Program-made: the position numbers and the translations under genes | Notes under the pieces: generated by a model | What the model saw: only the letters and a program-made list of their open reading frames with translations | Database searches by the model: none | Told to the model about the DNA's origin: nothing | Shown here: piece after piece, positions 34,057 through 46,875 of the stretch | Layout: every line of letters begins with the position of its first letter | How positions within the stretch are numbered: the stretch's first letter is position 1 | Source: Okapia johnstoni | Lineage: Eukaryota > Chordata > Mammalia > Artiodactyla > Giraffidae | Length of the DNA stretch: 64,000 bases | Reading direction: 5' to 3' | Assembly: GCA_024291935.2 (NCBI GenBank) | Contig: CM044311.1 | Location: 17,011,001-17,075,000 of the forward strand

Positions 34057-34820
34057 AATATATATTAAATAAAAAGGTGCTAGGACTTAATAAAATATAT
34101 TCATTCATATTGATTTCAATTCATAAATAACTTGGTCATGCCAAATCAATTAGCTAAATTTAAAGAATTCCATCTTCTATCATTCACTGACTTTAAATGC
34201 CCATAGAATTCATAAATATATTCTTTATTTATGTCAATACCACTAACTTGAGACCTATTATTTAATTATGGTTCTTGGGAGAGAAGTAGTCAGGCCCTCA
34301 TATTCGCTGATCATATTTCAGTAGAGAATATTTAACTCATGGGATGTTTCAATATAAAAATGCTCAATTTACTTTGAAGTGCCATTACTCACTAAAGTGG
34401 CTTTGGTTGCAAAGGGATATTTAATTAATTCCTTATTGCATCTGTGCAAAAGAAATGGCTGACATAAAAAAAAAAATCAAACCTGTAACCTGTTATCTTA
34501 TCATTTCAGTTTCATTCCTTAGAAACTTGACTCCTGTTTAAAGTTTATTCATTACACTTAAGTTCTCCGAGTTAACATTGTGTCTGATACACATGTCCAC
34601 CTAATATTTTAGCAAGAATTTATGGAAATTTGTTACACTATAAGTCAAAGCATGGGGAATAAAAGGGAATAGAGTTGATGAAATTGATAAAGCATGTGAA
34701 AGAGCTCCAAATACAAATTGTGCCAAATCACAGATTTGCCTAAACTTAACATTTTAAAAAAATAATGTGTAAGGCAATAAACGATTCAGAGATAGGAAGG
34801 GATGGAGCCTGGCTTGGTCA
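34057..34820. other. Unassigned AT-rich DNA
   Basis: No feature was recognised. Confidence 0.5.
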
Positions 34821-35089
34821 GGATTCAACCAAAGAAGCAGAACCAATAGAAGAAACAGAACATGTGTCTGTGTGTGAGACAGGGAGAGGTTAGGAGGGAG
34901 AGAGAGAGGGAAAGAGAGAAAGAAAGGAAGTTTTTACAGTCGGTCACTTGGGTGATTGCGGGGGCTGGCAAAGCAAATCTAAAAGTCAAAAATCTCTAGG
35001 GCAGACTATCAGGAAAGGCAGACTAGGATGATGAGGCACAGTCTGCAGCTACCACCCAGAGATTATTTTTCTTCAAGGAAACCTCAGCT

Positions 35090-35445
35090 CAGCTCTTTGT
35101 GTGTGTGTGTATGTAAATAAAATTATGCATGTAATTTTATGTATTTATTTATTTAGGCTGTGCTGGGTCTTCTTTGCTGCATGGGCTTTTCTCTCATTGT
35201 GGAGAGTGGGAGCTAGTTTCTAGTCACAGTGCACAGGCTTCTCATTGCAGTGGCTTCTCTTGTTGTGGAGCACAAGCTCTAGGGTGCTCAGGTCAGTAGT
35301 TACAGCTCTCAGGCTCTAGAGCACAGGGTCAGTAGCCGTGGCACACAAGCTTAGTTCCCCCATGGCATGTGGGATCTTCCTGGATAAGGAATCGAACCTG
35401 GCACATTGGCAGGCAGATTCTTTACTGCTGAGCTACCATGAAGCC
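35090..35445 (-). mobile_element. CHR-2-like SINE, minus strand
   Basis: 'tttatttatttaggctgtgctgggtcttctttgctgcatggg' at the left and the tRNA-Glu-type head 'aatcgaacctggcacattggcaggcagattctttactgctgagctacc' at the right match the cetartiodactyl CHR family. 'cctcagct' at 35082-35089 and 35446-35453 is a likely target duplication. Confidence 0.8.
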
Positions 35446-35529
35446 CCTCAGCTGTGCTTTTAAGTTCTTTCAAGTGACTGAATCAGACCTATGCAGATTT
35501 TCTTGGGTAATCTCTGTTACTAAAGTCGT

Positions 35530-35842
35530 ACTAGTAGTCAAGAACCTGCCTGCCAGTGCAGTAAACATAAGAGACATGGGTTCCATCCCTGAGTCAGGAA
35601 GATTCCCCTGGAGGAGGGCATGGCAACCTATTCCAGTATTCTTAGGGATTCCCTGGTGGCTCAGATTGTAAAGAATCTGTGTGGGTTTGATCCCTGGGTC
35701 AGGAAGATCCCCTGGAGAAGAAAATGGCAACCCAATCCAGTATTCTTGCCTGGAAAATTCCATGGACAGAGGAGCCTGGTGGGCTACAGTCCATGGGGTC
35801 ACAAACAGTTGGACATGACTGAGTGATTAACACTTGCACTAA
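35530..35842 (+). mobile_element. Bov-tA SINE, extended two-head form
   Basis: Head, partial A unit (to 'tattccagtattctta'), second head ('gggattccctggtggctcag', 35645) with an internal loss of ~18 bp, complete A unit, then 'gactgagtgattaacact'. First head is truncated at its start. Confidence 0.88.
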
Positions 35843-35950
35843 AAATCAACTATTTATGGATTTGAATTATATCTATGAGCTACGTTCATAAAACTACCTG
35901 TGTTCCTATTTGAATAATTGGGAACAGCAGCCTAATCACAGTGACACATA

Positions 35951-38276
35951 GGAAAGACCAACTTGTCCTGTTGAAGAGTCCAGGTCCCACACAGAATGGG
36001 ATCCACTGATCAAGAAGGTAGAACCTGTCCACTTTGTGCTTTCATTCCTGTGAACAAACAGACACGTGGAAGAGTTTGTCTCATTGGGAGATAATACTGC
36101 AAGAGTACCAAAAGGAGCTAGGGTTACTGCTACAAATGGGGGAAAGAGGATTACATTTTGAACCCTAGGTATTCACTGGGCCATTGCATACTGCTTTCAT
36201 TTCCAGTGTTATTTGTAAGTGGACCATTGTAGCAACCACAGTTCAACAAATGTCAAGTGACTGAGGTCTAAACAGACAATATTCCACTAACTCTTCAGTG
36301 TTAGGGCTTTAAGACAGACTGGTCTCTTCCTTGAGGGCTGTGGGATGAATTTGACTTTCTGTGTGTGTATGATACTCAGGATTATTTTTAATTCAATGGA
36401 GCTCATTAAGGACATCACTTGTGTTTACCATGAAGGCTCACCTTTGCTCTAACTGTAGCACTCAGTTTCATAGGGGTGTACCTGAAAGCATCTTGCTTTA
36501 GCCCTAGCAAGAATCTCTTAGTTTCTTTTCCTGTCTTCTTTGATGGGGTGAGGAGAAACTGGTCCAGGTGCTATACATTTACGGAGGTTAACACCCTTTG
36601 GCTCTATCCTTGACCAGTGGGAGATGGAAGCCAGTAGGTAAAAGTTTTTCTTTTCCTTCCCACAGGCACACAATGTTAAGGTGCCAGTGAATGGAGCCCC
36701 TGATGACTAAAGTGATGATCAACTTTTACCTCTTTTCCTGTTTCACTTTCGTCATCTCCAACTTCTGTTCTTCAGGGTCTCGACAGAAACAAGAGAAGCA
36801 GGAAATGAGATTAAACAATCTGTGTGCTACACTCTGTATGTTTTTTGTGGGGGAAAAAAATTATAAACTAAGGAAACATCTCTCTAGGAATAAGAGCAAA
36901 ATATCCACAAATTTTATTCTAACAAAATATTTCTCCATTAATTTACTTGTAAGATCCCACCATTTGAACAACCACCGTAATTCACAAGCAAGCTAACTAA
37001 TGTTTATATATTGTAAATATCTTATTTTTAGGCAAAGAGGAAACTGTCTAGTTCCTAAAATAAGAACCTACAAAGGTTAGAAGCTTTAGAAGAGTTTGTC
37101 AATATTACAGCATAGGAATTTAATCAAATTTACCTCCATTTGTATGCCTGAAAATCATCATTCAACAGAAAACTTTCATCTTTTTTGTCAGTTATTAAAA
37201 AAAAGTTTATTTTTGCCAAAATTTAGAATATGTTTAAAATAACACAATATTATAATAAATTCTGTTGCTTTTGAAGTCTGTTATCTAATAAAAAGCATAT
37301 TTCCATTGGTTTAAGAGAATAGCATTTTACTGTCCATGAGGAAAAAGAAAACTGTCATAATACAGCATTTTTTTCAAAACCAAATCACATTAGTACTTCT
37401 CAAAACTATTCCTTTATTAAAGTGAAAATTAGCTCAATATATTTGCTGTAACTTGTTTTAAAACTTCTTTGAAACCTGTGTTATTTCAAACATTTTCTAG
37501 GATAATGTCTACAGAGAACAAAAGCTCATTTGGGACAGTTCATTTACTGTCAAATGTTGCCTTTGAAATTTATCCAGTTGGCTAAGATTTCCCTTTATGA
37601 GTCTAAACCCTGACATCTAGACCATGGGTAAGCATATAATTGTAGGATCATCTTCATTAGGAAGTGGCTAAGTGTTTCCTTTAGATCAGCTATTACCCCT
37701 TGCTATTCTCTAACCTTCACTTCTGGGGTGAAGGGTGGGAACACAGACACTCCTTAGTGTAATGAGAGCCTGGAGATGCAAGGCATGGAAGATTTGGTAA
37801 TGGTAAAATTACCAAGTACAATACCTTTAGCTGATGAATATTTTTACTGCTTTAGTAAAAAATGTTGGGGGCTGGAGAGTCTATACCAAATATGCTGATG
37901 TTTACTGCTTTTACTTGTCCATGTAATTTTTTCTAATGGTAAAAGATTGGGCAGACTTATCCTTGGACTTTTGTTCAAATTTAACATGCTACCTCCCCCT
38001 TGGAATAACAAGGTCATCCTCAGAAATTAATAGACACAGCCTCAAGGCCTGGGATATGCAGCCTCCTGTAGTTAATTTCAATGTGTGTGATTTTTACTGG
38101 TTGTCTCTGGCCCACTCACACACAGCAGCATATCTTAGTGCTTAAGTTCTAGAAGCCACTTCCATCAAAGTTCTACACTTTGCCCTTACAATTATTAGCC
38201 CTGTTTTACCCTCAGATTTTTAATGAGTTCTTGATGATTTCAAAAGTTCTGGTTGAAGAAAGATTTAAGATGTCCC
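35951..38276. other. Unassigned DNA
   Basis: No repeat family could be named. A polypyrimidine tract followed by CAG (about 36650-36666) precedes a 101-codon open frame, but there is no protein similarity I recognise and no donor pairing. Treated as non-coding. Confidence 0.45.
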
Positions 38277-38518
38277 CTTTGCAGCTGGGAGCTTCCTGGT
38301 GACTCAGACAGTAAAGAATCTACCTGCAATGCAGGAGACCCAAGTTCATTCCCTGGGTTGGAAAAATTACCTGGAGAAGGGAATGGCACCCCAGTCCAGG
38401 ATTCTTGCTGGGAAAATACCATGGACAGAGGAGCATGGTGGGTTACAGTCAATGAGTTCACAAAGAGTCAGACACAACTGAGCAATCAACACTTTCTTCT
38501 TCTTCTTCTTTGCAGCTG
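38277..38518 (+). mobile_element. Bov-tA SINE with target duplication
   Basis: Element 38288-38507, complete, with a (TTC)n tail. Direct repeats 'ctttgcagctg' at 38277-38287 and 38508-38518 (11 bp, perfect). Confidence 0.94.
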
Positions 38519-39149
38519 AGTAGGAAATAGAGAAGTATCTTCAATCTTGGGGTTCCTACTATGTGTGAATATTGTGTTAAGAGCTGGGCCTACAGGAGAG
38601 GACAAAGGAAATGTGTAATGGCTACTATAGTGTTTATAGTCACACACAGTCTAAAACTGGACTCATACTGATGTTGTCATTGGAATTACATTTAATAAAA
38701 TTTGGGGAAAGTTTATTTTTAAGGTGTTAGATGTATTGAACACTGAGGTGGGAACAGTGCTTTTACTTTTTATCCTATGAGAGAGTTGTCCACTGATAGT
38801 TACTATTAAAAATTGTACTGGTGAAGACACTGTCATCATGCAGTAGCTTTCTTGCAGCTGTTTAGGAAGTTACTGAAATGATCATTATAAAACCACTAGG
38901 TATAAGACAAATATCTTTGTAAATTCTTAAAGAATTGGTGACAAGACAAGACATTTATTAAGGGCCAGACTTAGTGCAGATGAAGTTGTGCTATTTTCAC
39001 AGTTGCATAAGTCTCAATGATTCATCTGAATCTTAATCTATTGGGTTTCCTAGACTTTGTGTTGTGTAGTTATTAAAGCTTGTGAAGATGACTGGTATAG
39101 TTCTGACCTAAAACGAATAGAAGGGAAGAAAAATAAAGCCATTGAGTTC

Positions 39150-39193
<44 letters not shown>

Positions 39194-39723
39194 GCACGCA
39201 CATATCCCCACACTTCACACTCCAAGAAGGAAGAATGGGAAAGGGAAAGGAACAATGGGTTACTTCCTGTACCAGTGTGAGTCAAAGGCAGATAGTTTGT
39301 TTGGGCACCAAATAATGCTGATTTTTAAATGTCTCCTGATTCAGTCATTATAGTACTCTGGAGGTATTTTGTGTGCATATATGGGTAAGACAGAAACAAC
39401 TTTATTGGTAAATTAGTGGTGCCAGCTTTTTGCCCATTTGTTTTTCCTCTAGGAAAACTGGGTGTAGTCACCTCTGGTTATACACATCCCAACCATTCCC
39501 CACTCTTATAATGCATCACATCTTATTATAAGAATATACACTGAATACTATATATACGTTCACTGTATACATTTGCATGTATACACAAACACATACACTC
39601 ATACATATACACAAACACACACAGGGAGATAGTTTAGTCATCCATAACAGTGGTTGATTTGTTTTTTGTCTTTATATTCTAATAATTGAGTTTGACAATG
39701 ACTAACAAATAATAATTGTGTAA
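38519..39723. other. Unassigned DNA with simple repeats
   Basis: Contains the (AC)n at 39152-39192 and a degenerate TACA/CA-rich stretch at about 39560-39625. No gene is visible. Confidence 0.5.
39152..39192. repeat. (AC)20 microsatellite
   Basis: A perfect AC run of about 41 bp. Confidence 0.96.
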
Positions 39724-39932
39724 GGGCTTCCCTCTTGGCTCAGATGGTAAAGAATTTGCCTGCAATGCAGGATACCCAAGTTCGATCCCTGGGTTGGGAA
39801 GATCCCCTGGAGAAGGGAACAGCAGCCCACTCCAGTATTCTTGCCTGGAGAATTCCATGGACAGAGGAGCCTGGCAGACTACAGTCCATGGGTTCACAAC
39901 GACTTGGACTTGACTGAGTGACTAACACACAA
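39724..39932 (+). mobile_element. Bov-tA SINE
   Basis: Complete copy close to the family pattern: 'gggcttccctcttggctcag' head, B box 'agttcgatccc', A unit, end 'gactgagtgactaacacac'. Confidence 0.94.
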
Positions 39933-39952
39933 CAATAAAAAGTCAAATATTG

Positions 39953-40520
39953 TTAAGTGTTCTGAAGAAATACAAAGCAGGGCAAATATGGGGAGTGATG
40001 GGTGTATACATTAGTTAGATGGCCAGGAAATTCCTCCTTGAAAAAGTGACATTTGGAGATAAAGCTGAATGAATGAAGTGGAAGCTGCCATTGGAACGGC
40101 TCAGTTAAAATCATAACAGAGAAAGAACTCCTCAAGAAAGAGAGAGAAATTCATGTAGAATACAGTAAGCAGAGGGGATGGTAGCTAGGAATGAGATCAG
40201 ATGAGTAGCTAGGGGTTAGATGATGGAGACTCTTTAACACAAGTTTTGCATTTTCTTCCTAACATTATGGGAGGCCAATTAAAAGTAATATCCCTAGAAG
40301 TGAAGCAATCTGATTTTCATTTTAGGAGAATGCTGGTTACCACATAAATAGTTCTAGAGGGACAAGAAGTGAAGCAGCATGCCCAATTAGAATGCTGTTT
40401 CAGCAGCTGAGATGAGAAATGGTCTCAGTTTAGACTGGGATAATAATAGCGGAAACAGATAAAAGTGGTTGGACTATGGACTTTGAAGATGGAGATTGTG
40501 GCTGTTTTCCTGGAGTTTGG
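39953..40520 (+). repeat. Ancient L1M-like 3' sequence
   Basis: The blocks 'gacatttggagataaagctgaatgaatga', 'ttaacacaagttttgcatttt', 'gaagtgaagcaatctgatttt' and 'gaagatggagattgtggctg' follow the same old non-coding family as 2860-3350 and 45960-46870. Confidence 0.55.
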
Positions 40521-41498
40521 GCAAAGAGTACAAAAAGAGGCTCAGGCTCCTTTAGCTGTCCAGGTATTTGTGGAAGAAGAGGGGACTTGGAAATAGCTGT
40601 ATTTCAGACTCCAGGTTGCTGGCCATGAACAACCAATCCAGCCCCGATTCTAATTGACATCACCATGAAATGCTGGACCTCATTCTGGTTGAGTGGCTGC
40701 CTAGAACAAATGAGCAGTCCCTCATGAAGGAAAGGGTGCATAATTCATAATTGAAAAAAGGGTATAAAGAATTTGTGGGATAGCCACAAAGGGGACAATG
40801 GCAGAAACAGCCTCCAATATCTAATCGTCTTTTTTCCAGTAGAAATAAATTATTTATTCTTAACTTGGTCCCTGACCACACAGAAGAGAGGCCAAAATTC
40901 CATGAGTTCCCTTGGAACTAAGTTATGGGCAGTTGAATGTGAGCAGATTTGATATGTGCAACTTTAGTACCATATCCTTCAAGGGAGGGGACTTTGTTCT
41001 TTGTTTCCTATTTTCTCCTTTCTGTTCCTAGAGATGTGAACTTGAATAAGAGTAATCTTAGACTGTGTGGCAAGAACATCATTTTAAGATTAAACAAATA
41101 CAGAGAAAAGAATTCATCTAAGAGGAATATGTATCTTCAGGCTACACAGCAGAGGCAGCAGGTATGGCCTACAACTGCTATATTTCTGAGTTTCAGCAGG
41201 AAATTTGATTTTATTTCTGTGACTCACACACACATACAAACAAAGAAAAACAAGGCTCTTGAACAGACTTAGCAGGCATTCCACTGTCTTGTCTGAAATA
41301 GAGTAAGTCACTGGTACTGATTCTTTGGAATGAACAAATATCCCTAAAGTTCTTAGATTTGAGGTTGGGGGAAAAATTATGTTTCTTGAGAATAGTAGGG
41401 TGGAAGTTCTAAATTTTATGTTAAACATTGGAAACTGTTACTTTACTATGTATCCAAATTTAGTACAACAAGACTCAACAATTATATGTTTTCTATTG
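40521..41498. other. Unassigned, possibly old-repeat DNA
   Basis: 'tgaatgtgagcagatttgatatgtgc' (40936-40961) recalls another old mammalian repeat, not named. No gene is visible. Confidence 0.4.
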
Positions 41499-41711
41499 GG
41501 GCTTCCCTGGTGGCTCAGATGGTAAAGAATCCACCTGCAATGTGGGATGACTGGGTTCGATACCTGGGTTGGGAAGATCCGCTGGAGAAGGCAACAGCTA
41601 CCACTCAGTATTCCTGCCTAGAGAATTCCATGGACAGAGGAGCCTGGCAGGCTGCACTGCATGGGGTTGCAAAAAGTCGGACATGACTGAACGATTTTCA
41701 CTTTCATTTTG
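41499..41711 (+). mobile_element. Bov-tA SINE
   Basis: Complete head and A unit, end 'gactgaacgattttcactttca', the tail variant with 'ttttcacttt'. Confidence 0.94.
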
Positions 41712-41863
41712 ACTTTGCACCTATGATTTTGAGCTTGAGTTACAGTTGCTATTTAGGCTGTAAAAAGAGCCAGTCAACGTTAGATTCCTGTCTGATTAAA
41801 AAGAAGAGACTATTTCAAAGTATTCATTGTGCTTGTGGAGGACAGTTGACAAAATCAGCAGAG

Positions 41864-42072
41864 TGAAGGGAAGTTAAAGTCACTCATTCATGTCCGATTC
41901 TTTGCTACCCCATGGACTGTAGCCCACCAGGCTCCTCTGTCCATGGAATTCTCCAGGCAAGGGAGTGGGTTACCATTCCCTTTTCCATAGGATCTTCCCC
42001 ACCCAGGGGTCAAATCAGAGTCTCCTGCATTGTAGACATATTCTTTATTGTCTGAGTCACCAGGGAAGACCC
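41864..42072 (-). mobile_element. Bov-tA SINE, minus strand
   Basis: Tail 'aagtcactcattcatgtccg' at the left, head 'ttattgtctgagtcaccagggaagacc' at the right. A small deletion lies within 'caggcaagggagtgggtt'. Forms an inverted pair with 41499-41711. Confidence 0.93.
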
Positions 42073-42926
42073 AAAGAAAATTGGAGGAAATTTTTCAATA
42101 GGACTATAGACATGATCAGTCAGGAAAATCCTTAAGGGAGTTCTTACCACCAAATGGAATATAAGTAAGTAGACACAGCTCAGGTTTTTAAGAGGGTCAT
42201 TTAGCAGGAAAACATAAGAGGAGAGATCTACTTGCAGAGGGATACTTTACACAAAAGGTTTGAAAGCTGGATATGCTCTATGCAAATGCCATTTATAATG
42301 GCACAGTCATAGCTAGACTAGGTAAAGGCAAAAAAACTTACCTAAGATATTTATGTGATCATTTCTAATCTATTAATTGACCTTAGCTTATAAGAAGCCA
42401 TTGCTATTGGAAGACAGTGTGTAGGGTGGGCAGTAAGTTTCATTGTTCCTTTACTCTCATTTCATATGGATGTTCTCTATAAAGGCAACAAAGATTTATT
42501 TATATCACTCTTAAGTGACATATTGGGCAGATATTTTAAGGTTTATTCATAAAATGCATTCATTTTAAATAAAATATAGATTCCTTTGTTGAGTTCTTTA
42601 AACACTAAGATGTGTTTTCTAAGGGTCACATGGAAGACAGAGAAGAAAAATTCAGAGCTGTAGTATTTCTGTATTTAATTTGCATTTCAGAAGATAGAGA
42701 GAGAATTCAGATTCTAGTTAGAGGAGCCTTTTTCCCTTAAGCATTTCAGCCTCAATTCATTTACTGTATTTGAATCATTATAATAAAAATTAGAAAATCT
42801 ACATTTGCATCATGATATAAATTTAAAAAAAATTTGCTTATGCTACTCAATCACAAAATTACTAATTTACCAGTTTAGTAATTGTGCAAGTACGCCCATT
42901 AAATATTTACTATATTTAGGGAATTG
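42073..42926. other. Unassigned AT-rich DNA
   Basis: No feature was recognised. Confidence 0.5.
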
Positions 42927-43421
42927 TGATAAGAACTTTCTTCTTGTCCAACTCTTTGCTACCCCATGGACTATATAGTCCATGGAATTCTCCAGGCCAG
43001 AATAGTGGAGTGTGTTTAGTTCAGTTCAGCCGCTCAGTCATGTCTTACTCTTTGTGACCCCATGGACTGCAGCATGCCAGGCTTCCCTGTCCATCACCAA
43101 CTGCTGGACTTTACTCAAACTCATGTCCATTGAGTCGGTGATGCCATCCAACCATCTCATCCTCTGTTATCCCCTTCTCCTCCCACCTAGCCTTCCCTTC
43201 TCCAGGGGATCTTCTCAACCCAGGGATCAAAGCCAGATCTCTTGCATTGCGGGCAGATTCTTTAGCAGCTGAGCCACAAGGAAAGATCAACAATATTGGA
43301 GTAGGTGGTCTATCTCTTCTCCAGTGGATCTTCCCAACTCAGGAATCAAACCGGGGTCTCCTGCATTGCAGGCAGATTCTTTACCAACTGAGTTATCATG
43401 GAAGCCCATGATAAGAACTTT
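42927..43421 (-). mobile_element. Extended Bov-tA SINE split by BovB tail
   Basis: Minus-strand two-head SINE (42940-43408) with target duplication 'tgataagaacttt' at 42927-42939 and 43409-43421 (13 bp, perfect). Its A unit is interrupted at 43017-43190 by a BovB 3' fragment, between 'gtgtgt' and 'agccttccc'. Confidence 0.93.
43017..43190 (-). mobile_element. BovB 3' fragment nested in SINE
   Basis: A 174 bp minus-strand BovB tail, from 'ttagttcagttcagccgctc' to 'cttctcctcccacct'. It interrupts the SINE without an obvious target duplication. Confidence 0.9.
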
Positions 43422-45051
43422 AATTAATAATATAACTTAATTATTAAAATCATTCTATGATGTAAATTATATCACTAGTCCAGCAAGCACATGGCAAAAT
43501 TATACAGAGCTGAGATTTACTCAAATCAATCAAAATAATTTTGCCTTTAGTTTCAAATTTTAACAAAAGCCTTATGCCTCCCAAACCAAGCAAGAGACAT
43601 GTAACTTGCAAACAATTTCAATTGCTTTAAGCATGTTTAAAAATCATACTTAAAATTATGAACAAAGATAAATAACATGCAAGTTCTATAGCTCATTATT
43701 AGAACTACAAAAGGTTTGAATACTTGGTTTATTCAGCTTTACTTTGGAGTCATTTAAAATAATAATTTGCATATTTGAAATTATGCTCCGACCCCATAAA
43801 AAGGAAAAGTCAGTGTCCGTGTCTGACTCTTCGAGACCCCATGGAGCCTGCTAGGCTCTGTTGTCCAAAAGGAAATTTTCCTTATGAAATTTTGGTAAAT
43901 TTTGGCGAACGTAGAACCTATGTTACTTTACTTGTACTTGAAACCTTTGCTAAAGAGTGGTAACAAAGTCTATGGAAATTTTCCTCAATGGATTCTAGTT
44001 AAAAAGGAAGTCATCAAAAGAAAAAAAAAGAGAGAGAGAGAGACAAGAAATAATGGCACTATTTAAAAATCTCTACATTCATAGAATATTGTCTTTTCTT
44101 CAATTAATGTCTTTTTCAACTAACCATTATTAAGCACCTCCTAAGCACTTGGTTCAGTGCTAGATCTTTGAAGTTTAGAATGATGGTTTGTAAATTCTTC
44201 TAAATAATGTAAGAAAAAATATGACCCTCAAGGGAGTATTGATACGATGAGTAAACAGATTTAAATAGTTTTAGTTTAGAGGACCTAGGAAATTCTCCAA
44301 ACATGCCCTGATAACCATAAGTTCCTTCTCGCCTTCCCTGAAATCTTAAGGATGTACATTTATAGGAATATTAGCAAATGGTGCCATGCTAAATGTCACC
44401 AAAAGTATCCTGGGTGAAACAATTCTAATAACCATATAGCAGCACATGACTTAATCCTAAGACTCTAGTAGTGCCTCTTTCCTCTTTGTTCATAGTCACA
44501 ATGCTACCATTTGCAATCTCCTGTGAATGGAGTAGGAAATTTGGAAAGTGAGATAAAGGAAGATGACTTTCTTGGGAGGGAAATGCTGGCTTGTCTGGGA
44601 TAGACATGGACCACACATCCATGTCCTGGAGTCTGAACAACCTTATAAGAATCTCTACTCTGGAGAAAGAGGGACGGAGAAAGGGGAAGGAGGAGGAGAA
44701 GGAAAGTCCCCTGATTGACGGTGTTTTTGCTAACACTCCTTGAGAGCCAACTGGAAGATGAACCTAACATATCTAGGCTGGAAGGGAAAGTGGATAGTGG
44801 CTGTTAGAAGTGATAGAAAAGAAGTGATATATGAATCAAGTTTAGGGTAAAAATAAGCTTTGATAAAGCGTTTGAGGGTTGGGAGAGAGAAAGTGGCAGG
44901 CAGAAAGGGACTTAATTTTCCATGATTTTATCACAAAATGCAAAGTATGTATACTTAAAGCAGAAGGCAGACCATAAACAACTTTATATTGCAGGTGGAG
45001 TTTTATGTATCTGATAGTTGTGCAGATACTGAAGGAATTTAAGAACATAAG
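43422..45051. other. Mostly unassigned DNA
   Basis: Contains a worn A-unit scrap (43808-43870), a short (AG)n at 44031-44045, an old-repeat trace at 44115-44190 ('ttaagcacctcctaagcactt') and a purine-rich run at 44650-44705. No gene is supported. Confidence 0.5.
43808..43870 (-). mobile_element. Bov-A unit fragment
   Basis: 'gtgtctgactcttcgagaccccatggagcctgctaggctctgttgtcc': a degenerate piece of an A unit on the minus strand. Confidence 0.75.
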
Positions 45052-45259
45052 TGCCTGTGTGCTCAGTCGCGTCCTACACTTTGTGACTCATGGACAATAG
45101 CTCACCAGGCTCCTCTGTCCATGGGGTTTTACAGGTAAGAATACTGGTGTGGGTTGCCATTTCCTCCTCTAGGGGATCTTCCTGAACCAAGGATCAAACC
45201 TCCATCTTTTGTGTCTCCTGCATTGGCGGGCAGATTCTTTACCACTGAGCCACCTATGA
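45052..45259 (-). mobile_element. Bov-tA SINE, minus strand
   Basis: Tail 'gtgctcagtcgcgtcctac' at the left, head 'cgggcagattctttaccactgagccacc' at the right. The head carries a ~9 bp insertion ('cttttgtgt'). Confidence 0.92.
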
Positions 45260-45765
45260 GTCAAATTACATTTATTATGTTGAATCTTATATCTACATAT
45301 GTACTGATTACAAAAACACTTTCAATGTGAAATTATTTGGTTTTTTTTTTTTTGCAAGAAACAGTGAATTTATTAAAGGAAGATATTTATGGAATTATTT
45401 CTTAAATATACTTCAGTTTGTAATAATTGAAGAGAAATTCCTTAAAAGTTTTATTAATCACAAAAAATCATTTTCACCTTAATTTTTCACCTATCTAGCA
45501 TGATGATGAAGTTTATTTACATTAGAAATTCCAAGTGAATTTGGGTCTTTCAAAATTCCAGTTAAAGGAAAAAATATATATATCACCATTGAAAATATTC
45601 AAACTAAATTTTTCTCTTCTTTCCTTCCTTTCCTCCATCTTTCTTTTTCCTTTCCATCCACCCATTTTTCAAGCAGTATTTCTGAGTACTTATGTCAAAT
45701 TGAGAAGCTCTTTTAAAAAGAGAAGTCTTTAGTCTCACAGAATTTACAGAACTATACAAGGTCCA
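45260..45765. other. Unassigned AT-rich DNA
   Basis: T13 run near 45341 and a pyrimidine-rich run at 45615-45670. No gene is visible. Confidence 0.5.
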
Positions 45766-45949
45766 GAAAAAAGTGTCACTCAGTTGTGTCTAACTCTTTG
45801 CAACCCCATGGACTATGAAATTCTCCAGGAAAGGATACTGGAGTGAGTAGCCATTCCCTTCTTCAGGGGATCTTCCTGACCCAAGGGTCGAACCGGGGTC
45901 TCCTGCACTGCAGGCAGATTCTTTTCTATCTGAGCCACCAAGGAAGCTC
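45766..45949 (-). mobile_element. Bov-tA SINE, minus strand, short A unit
   Basis: The 'ggctcctctgtccatg' part of the A unit is missing (deleted near 45812). The head 'ttcttttctatctgagccaccaaggaagc' is complete. Flanks 'ggtccagaaa' and 'ggctccaggaaa' may be a worn target duplication. Confidence 0.9.
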
Positions 45950-46875
45950 ATAGGCTCCAGGAAATGAGGAGTTAAATGAATAATCACAATAAGTATGGAA
46001 TGTAATGAGAACTATGAAGGCAATAAAAGAGATTGATAAGATAGCAGGTGACTAGGAGAAGAAGGATACTGTGGAAACCTGGGCCAGATAAGTTTCCATA
46101 CTAGATGTTATTTAAATTGAGACATAATGAGTGCAAAGGAAGTAATCATAAAAACTGCCAGGTGAAGAGGGTCCCAGTTGGAGGAAATAGCACTTGCAAA
46201 ATTCCAGGGGCAGGAATTCTGGTATGTTAGATTGTCTCAGGAAAATCAACATTACTGAAGTGAGTGATCAAAGGAGCATGGTAAAAGTTAATTTACAAAC
46301 ATGGAGGATTACTGTATCTTGCTAGGCCTTAAGACCAGGCTAACGAGTTTGGGATTTGTTCAAAATTTGATTTGAAATCATTGCAAAGTTTTGAACTTTG
46401 GAGTTATCTGATCTGAATCAAATTTTTCAAACAATATTTCACATGCCCTGCTGACCATAGACTTGTAAAAGGCTAAGAGTCAAATCATGCAAGTTATCGT
46501 GGAAGATCCTAAAGTGATTCCAGTTAAATATATTGTTTTCTAAGACTAGAAGCTAACTGAGAAAGTGGTGAGAACTGGAAATGTTTGAGATATTTTAAAG
46601 GTCATTCAAATAAGATATGCTAAGGGATCAGATACATGGAGTTAAGGAAAGGTTGAATATAATTTTATGGCTTAAATAATTCAGTGAATAGCATAATTCT
46701 TCACTGAAATGGTAATGAATGAGGATCAGCAGGTTCAGGAAGGGAATGGAAGGATTATCTCTTAAACATGTTATGATTAAAATGTCAAATAGACATATAA
46801 GTGCACTGCTAAATATGCAGATGGATATATAAGTTTTGTGGTTGTTAAGTGAAAAATAGAAATCTGGGAAACCTT

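Larger units (their letters stand above)
34821..35950 (+). repeat. Ancient mammalian repeat split by two SINEs
   Basis: The order 'gaagcagaaccaatagaag', a GA-rich tract (34883-34930), 'cacttgggtgattgcgggggctggcaa', 'aatctctagggcagactatc' and 'aaggaaacctcagct', then after the insertions 'actaaaaatcaactatttatg', matches a well-known old element (L1M-type 3' region, from memory). CHR (35090-35445) and Bov-tA (35530-35842) interrupt it. Confidence 0.5.

Noticed and set aside
36650..36996. Polypyrimidine-CAG followed by a 101-codon open frame, looking like a 3' splice site and exon
   Set aside because: No donor site or protein similarity supports an exon. The frame starts with its own ATG after the acceptor and has no domain.
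39724..39800. tRNA-like sequence with A- and B-box-type motifs
   Set aside because: It is the head of a Bov-tA SINE (as in all other such heads here), cannot form a proper cloverleaf end, and is followed by the A unit. Not a tRNA gene.
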